In this document: positions 33,864 to 34,124 of the stretch, in pieces
Layout of the letters: each line of letters opens with the position of its first letter
Numbering within the stretch: position 1 is the first letter of the stretch
Assembly (NCBI GenBank): GCA_019232905.1
Contig: JAFANA010000051.1
Coordinates: forward strand, 1 to 34,124
DNA: 34,124 bases
Direction: 5' to 3'
DNA from: Vulcanimicrobiota bacterium
GTDB lineage: Bacteria; Vulcanimicrobiota; Vulcanimicrobiia; Vulcanimicrobiales; Vulcanimicrobiaceae
Position numbers and translations under genes: made by a program
The notes under the pieces: generated by a model
Database searches by the model: none
What the model was told of the DNA's origin: nothing
The model's input: only the letters and a program-made list of their open reading frames with translations

Positions 33864-34124
33864 TTACCCGTGAATGATCGTAATTTCGTTCGCGTTGATC
33901 GAGCCGTCGCTATTCGCCGTGCCGACAACGTCGACCGTTTGTCCGGAGTTCAGCGACTCGCCGCGCGGATTGATGATCGTGCCTTGGTGCAGATGGATCT
34001 GTTTGTAGGTTTGCAGCGGCATCGCGACCTGCAAATCGTAACGGCGGAAGTAGGTCACTTGTCCGCGGACGTGATTCGGATCGACGCCGAGCGGGGCGAC
34101 CATATCGCCGGTGACTTTGTTGAT
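33864..34124 (-). CDS. DUF5666-like protein, 5' end outside window
   Basis: The frame is open from the right edge to the stop at 33864-33866, giving about 86 visible residues of a C-terminal part. The visible end has GQTVDVVGTANSDG followed by INANEITI, resembling small OB-fold (DUF5666-like) modules, after LQVAMPLQTYKQIHLHQGT and NPRGESLNSG. An internal ATG at 34101-34103 could start a shorter protein, but the frame continues upstream without a stop, so truncation by the window edge is more likely. The function is unknown. It is followed 27 bases later by the RpiB-family gene. Confidence 0.55.
   Translation of the reverse strand: MNKVTGDMVAPLGVDPNHVRGQVTYFRRYDLQVAMPLQTYKQIHLHQGTIINPRGESLNSGQTVDVVGTANSDGSINANEITIIHG

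Overview
The window is GC-rich bacterial chromosome, densely packed with short intergenic gaps and many 4-19 bp gene overlaps. A heptose-bisphosphate phosphatase (LPS sugar pathway), a lipoprotein and a murein transglycosylase suggest a diderm. Homodimeric pyruvate dehydrogenase E1, aconitase and an FecR protein with an Ala-rich/Pro-Thr tail suggest an aerobic or microaerobic heterotroph. The mixture recalls candidate phylum Eremiobacterota (WPS-2), but that is a guess from gene style; there is no rRNA or marker gene here to prove it. No rRNA, tRNA, CRISPR array, phage or insertion sequence was recognised.

Layout. 1-4364: a cut-off surface lipoprotein, a structured intergenic region, two small secreted proteins, a short Gre-family factor, a zinc alcohol dehydrogenase and a serine hydrolase. 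4376-10698: two very large, tandem, secreted Asp-box beta-propeller (VPS10/sortilin-like) paralogs. 10787-11663: a fluoride-export operon (45-aa membrane peptide, DUF190, CrcB). 11754-12416: lytic transglycosylase. 12417-12815: an array of palindromic repeats with built-in terminators. 12754-14881: TPP riboswitch, thiC and gmhB. 14988-16866: FecR protein and an EamA exporter. 16941-21162: aceE-aceF. 21152-22087: a tandem pair of secreted paralogs of unknown function. 22127-23164: diguanylate cyclase. 23137-24090: WYL regulator. 24170-25384: a split, shortened MbfA-like ferritin/membrane pair and a HAD phosphatase. 25430-32134: a six-gene minus-strand operon (VTT membrane protein, RNase D, aconitase, TMEM175 channel, histidine-decarboxylase-like enzyme, ACT protein). 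32153-34124: a VKOR-like protein, a candidate small RNA, a secreted unknown, an RpiB-family isomerase and a cut-off DUF5666-like gene.

How they fit together. Central carbon metabolism is represented by aceEF and acnA. Thiamine supply (thiC under a TPP riboswitch) fits the thiamine diphosphate need of AceE. The acnA operon places a PLP decarboxylase next to a TMEM175-type channel and an amino-acid-sensing ACT protein, which could serve pH or amine homeostasis. The most unusual items are the split mini-MbfA with a half-ferritin, the promoter-hairpin-terminator unit at 32539-32700, the multi-hairpin leader at 731-846, and the repeat array that supplies the end of gmhB.
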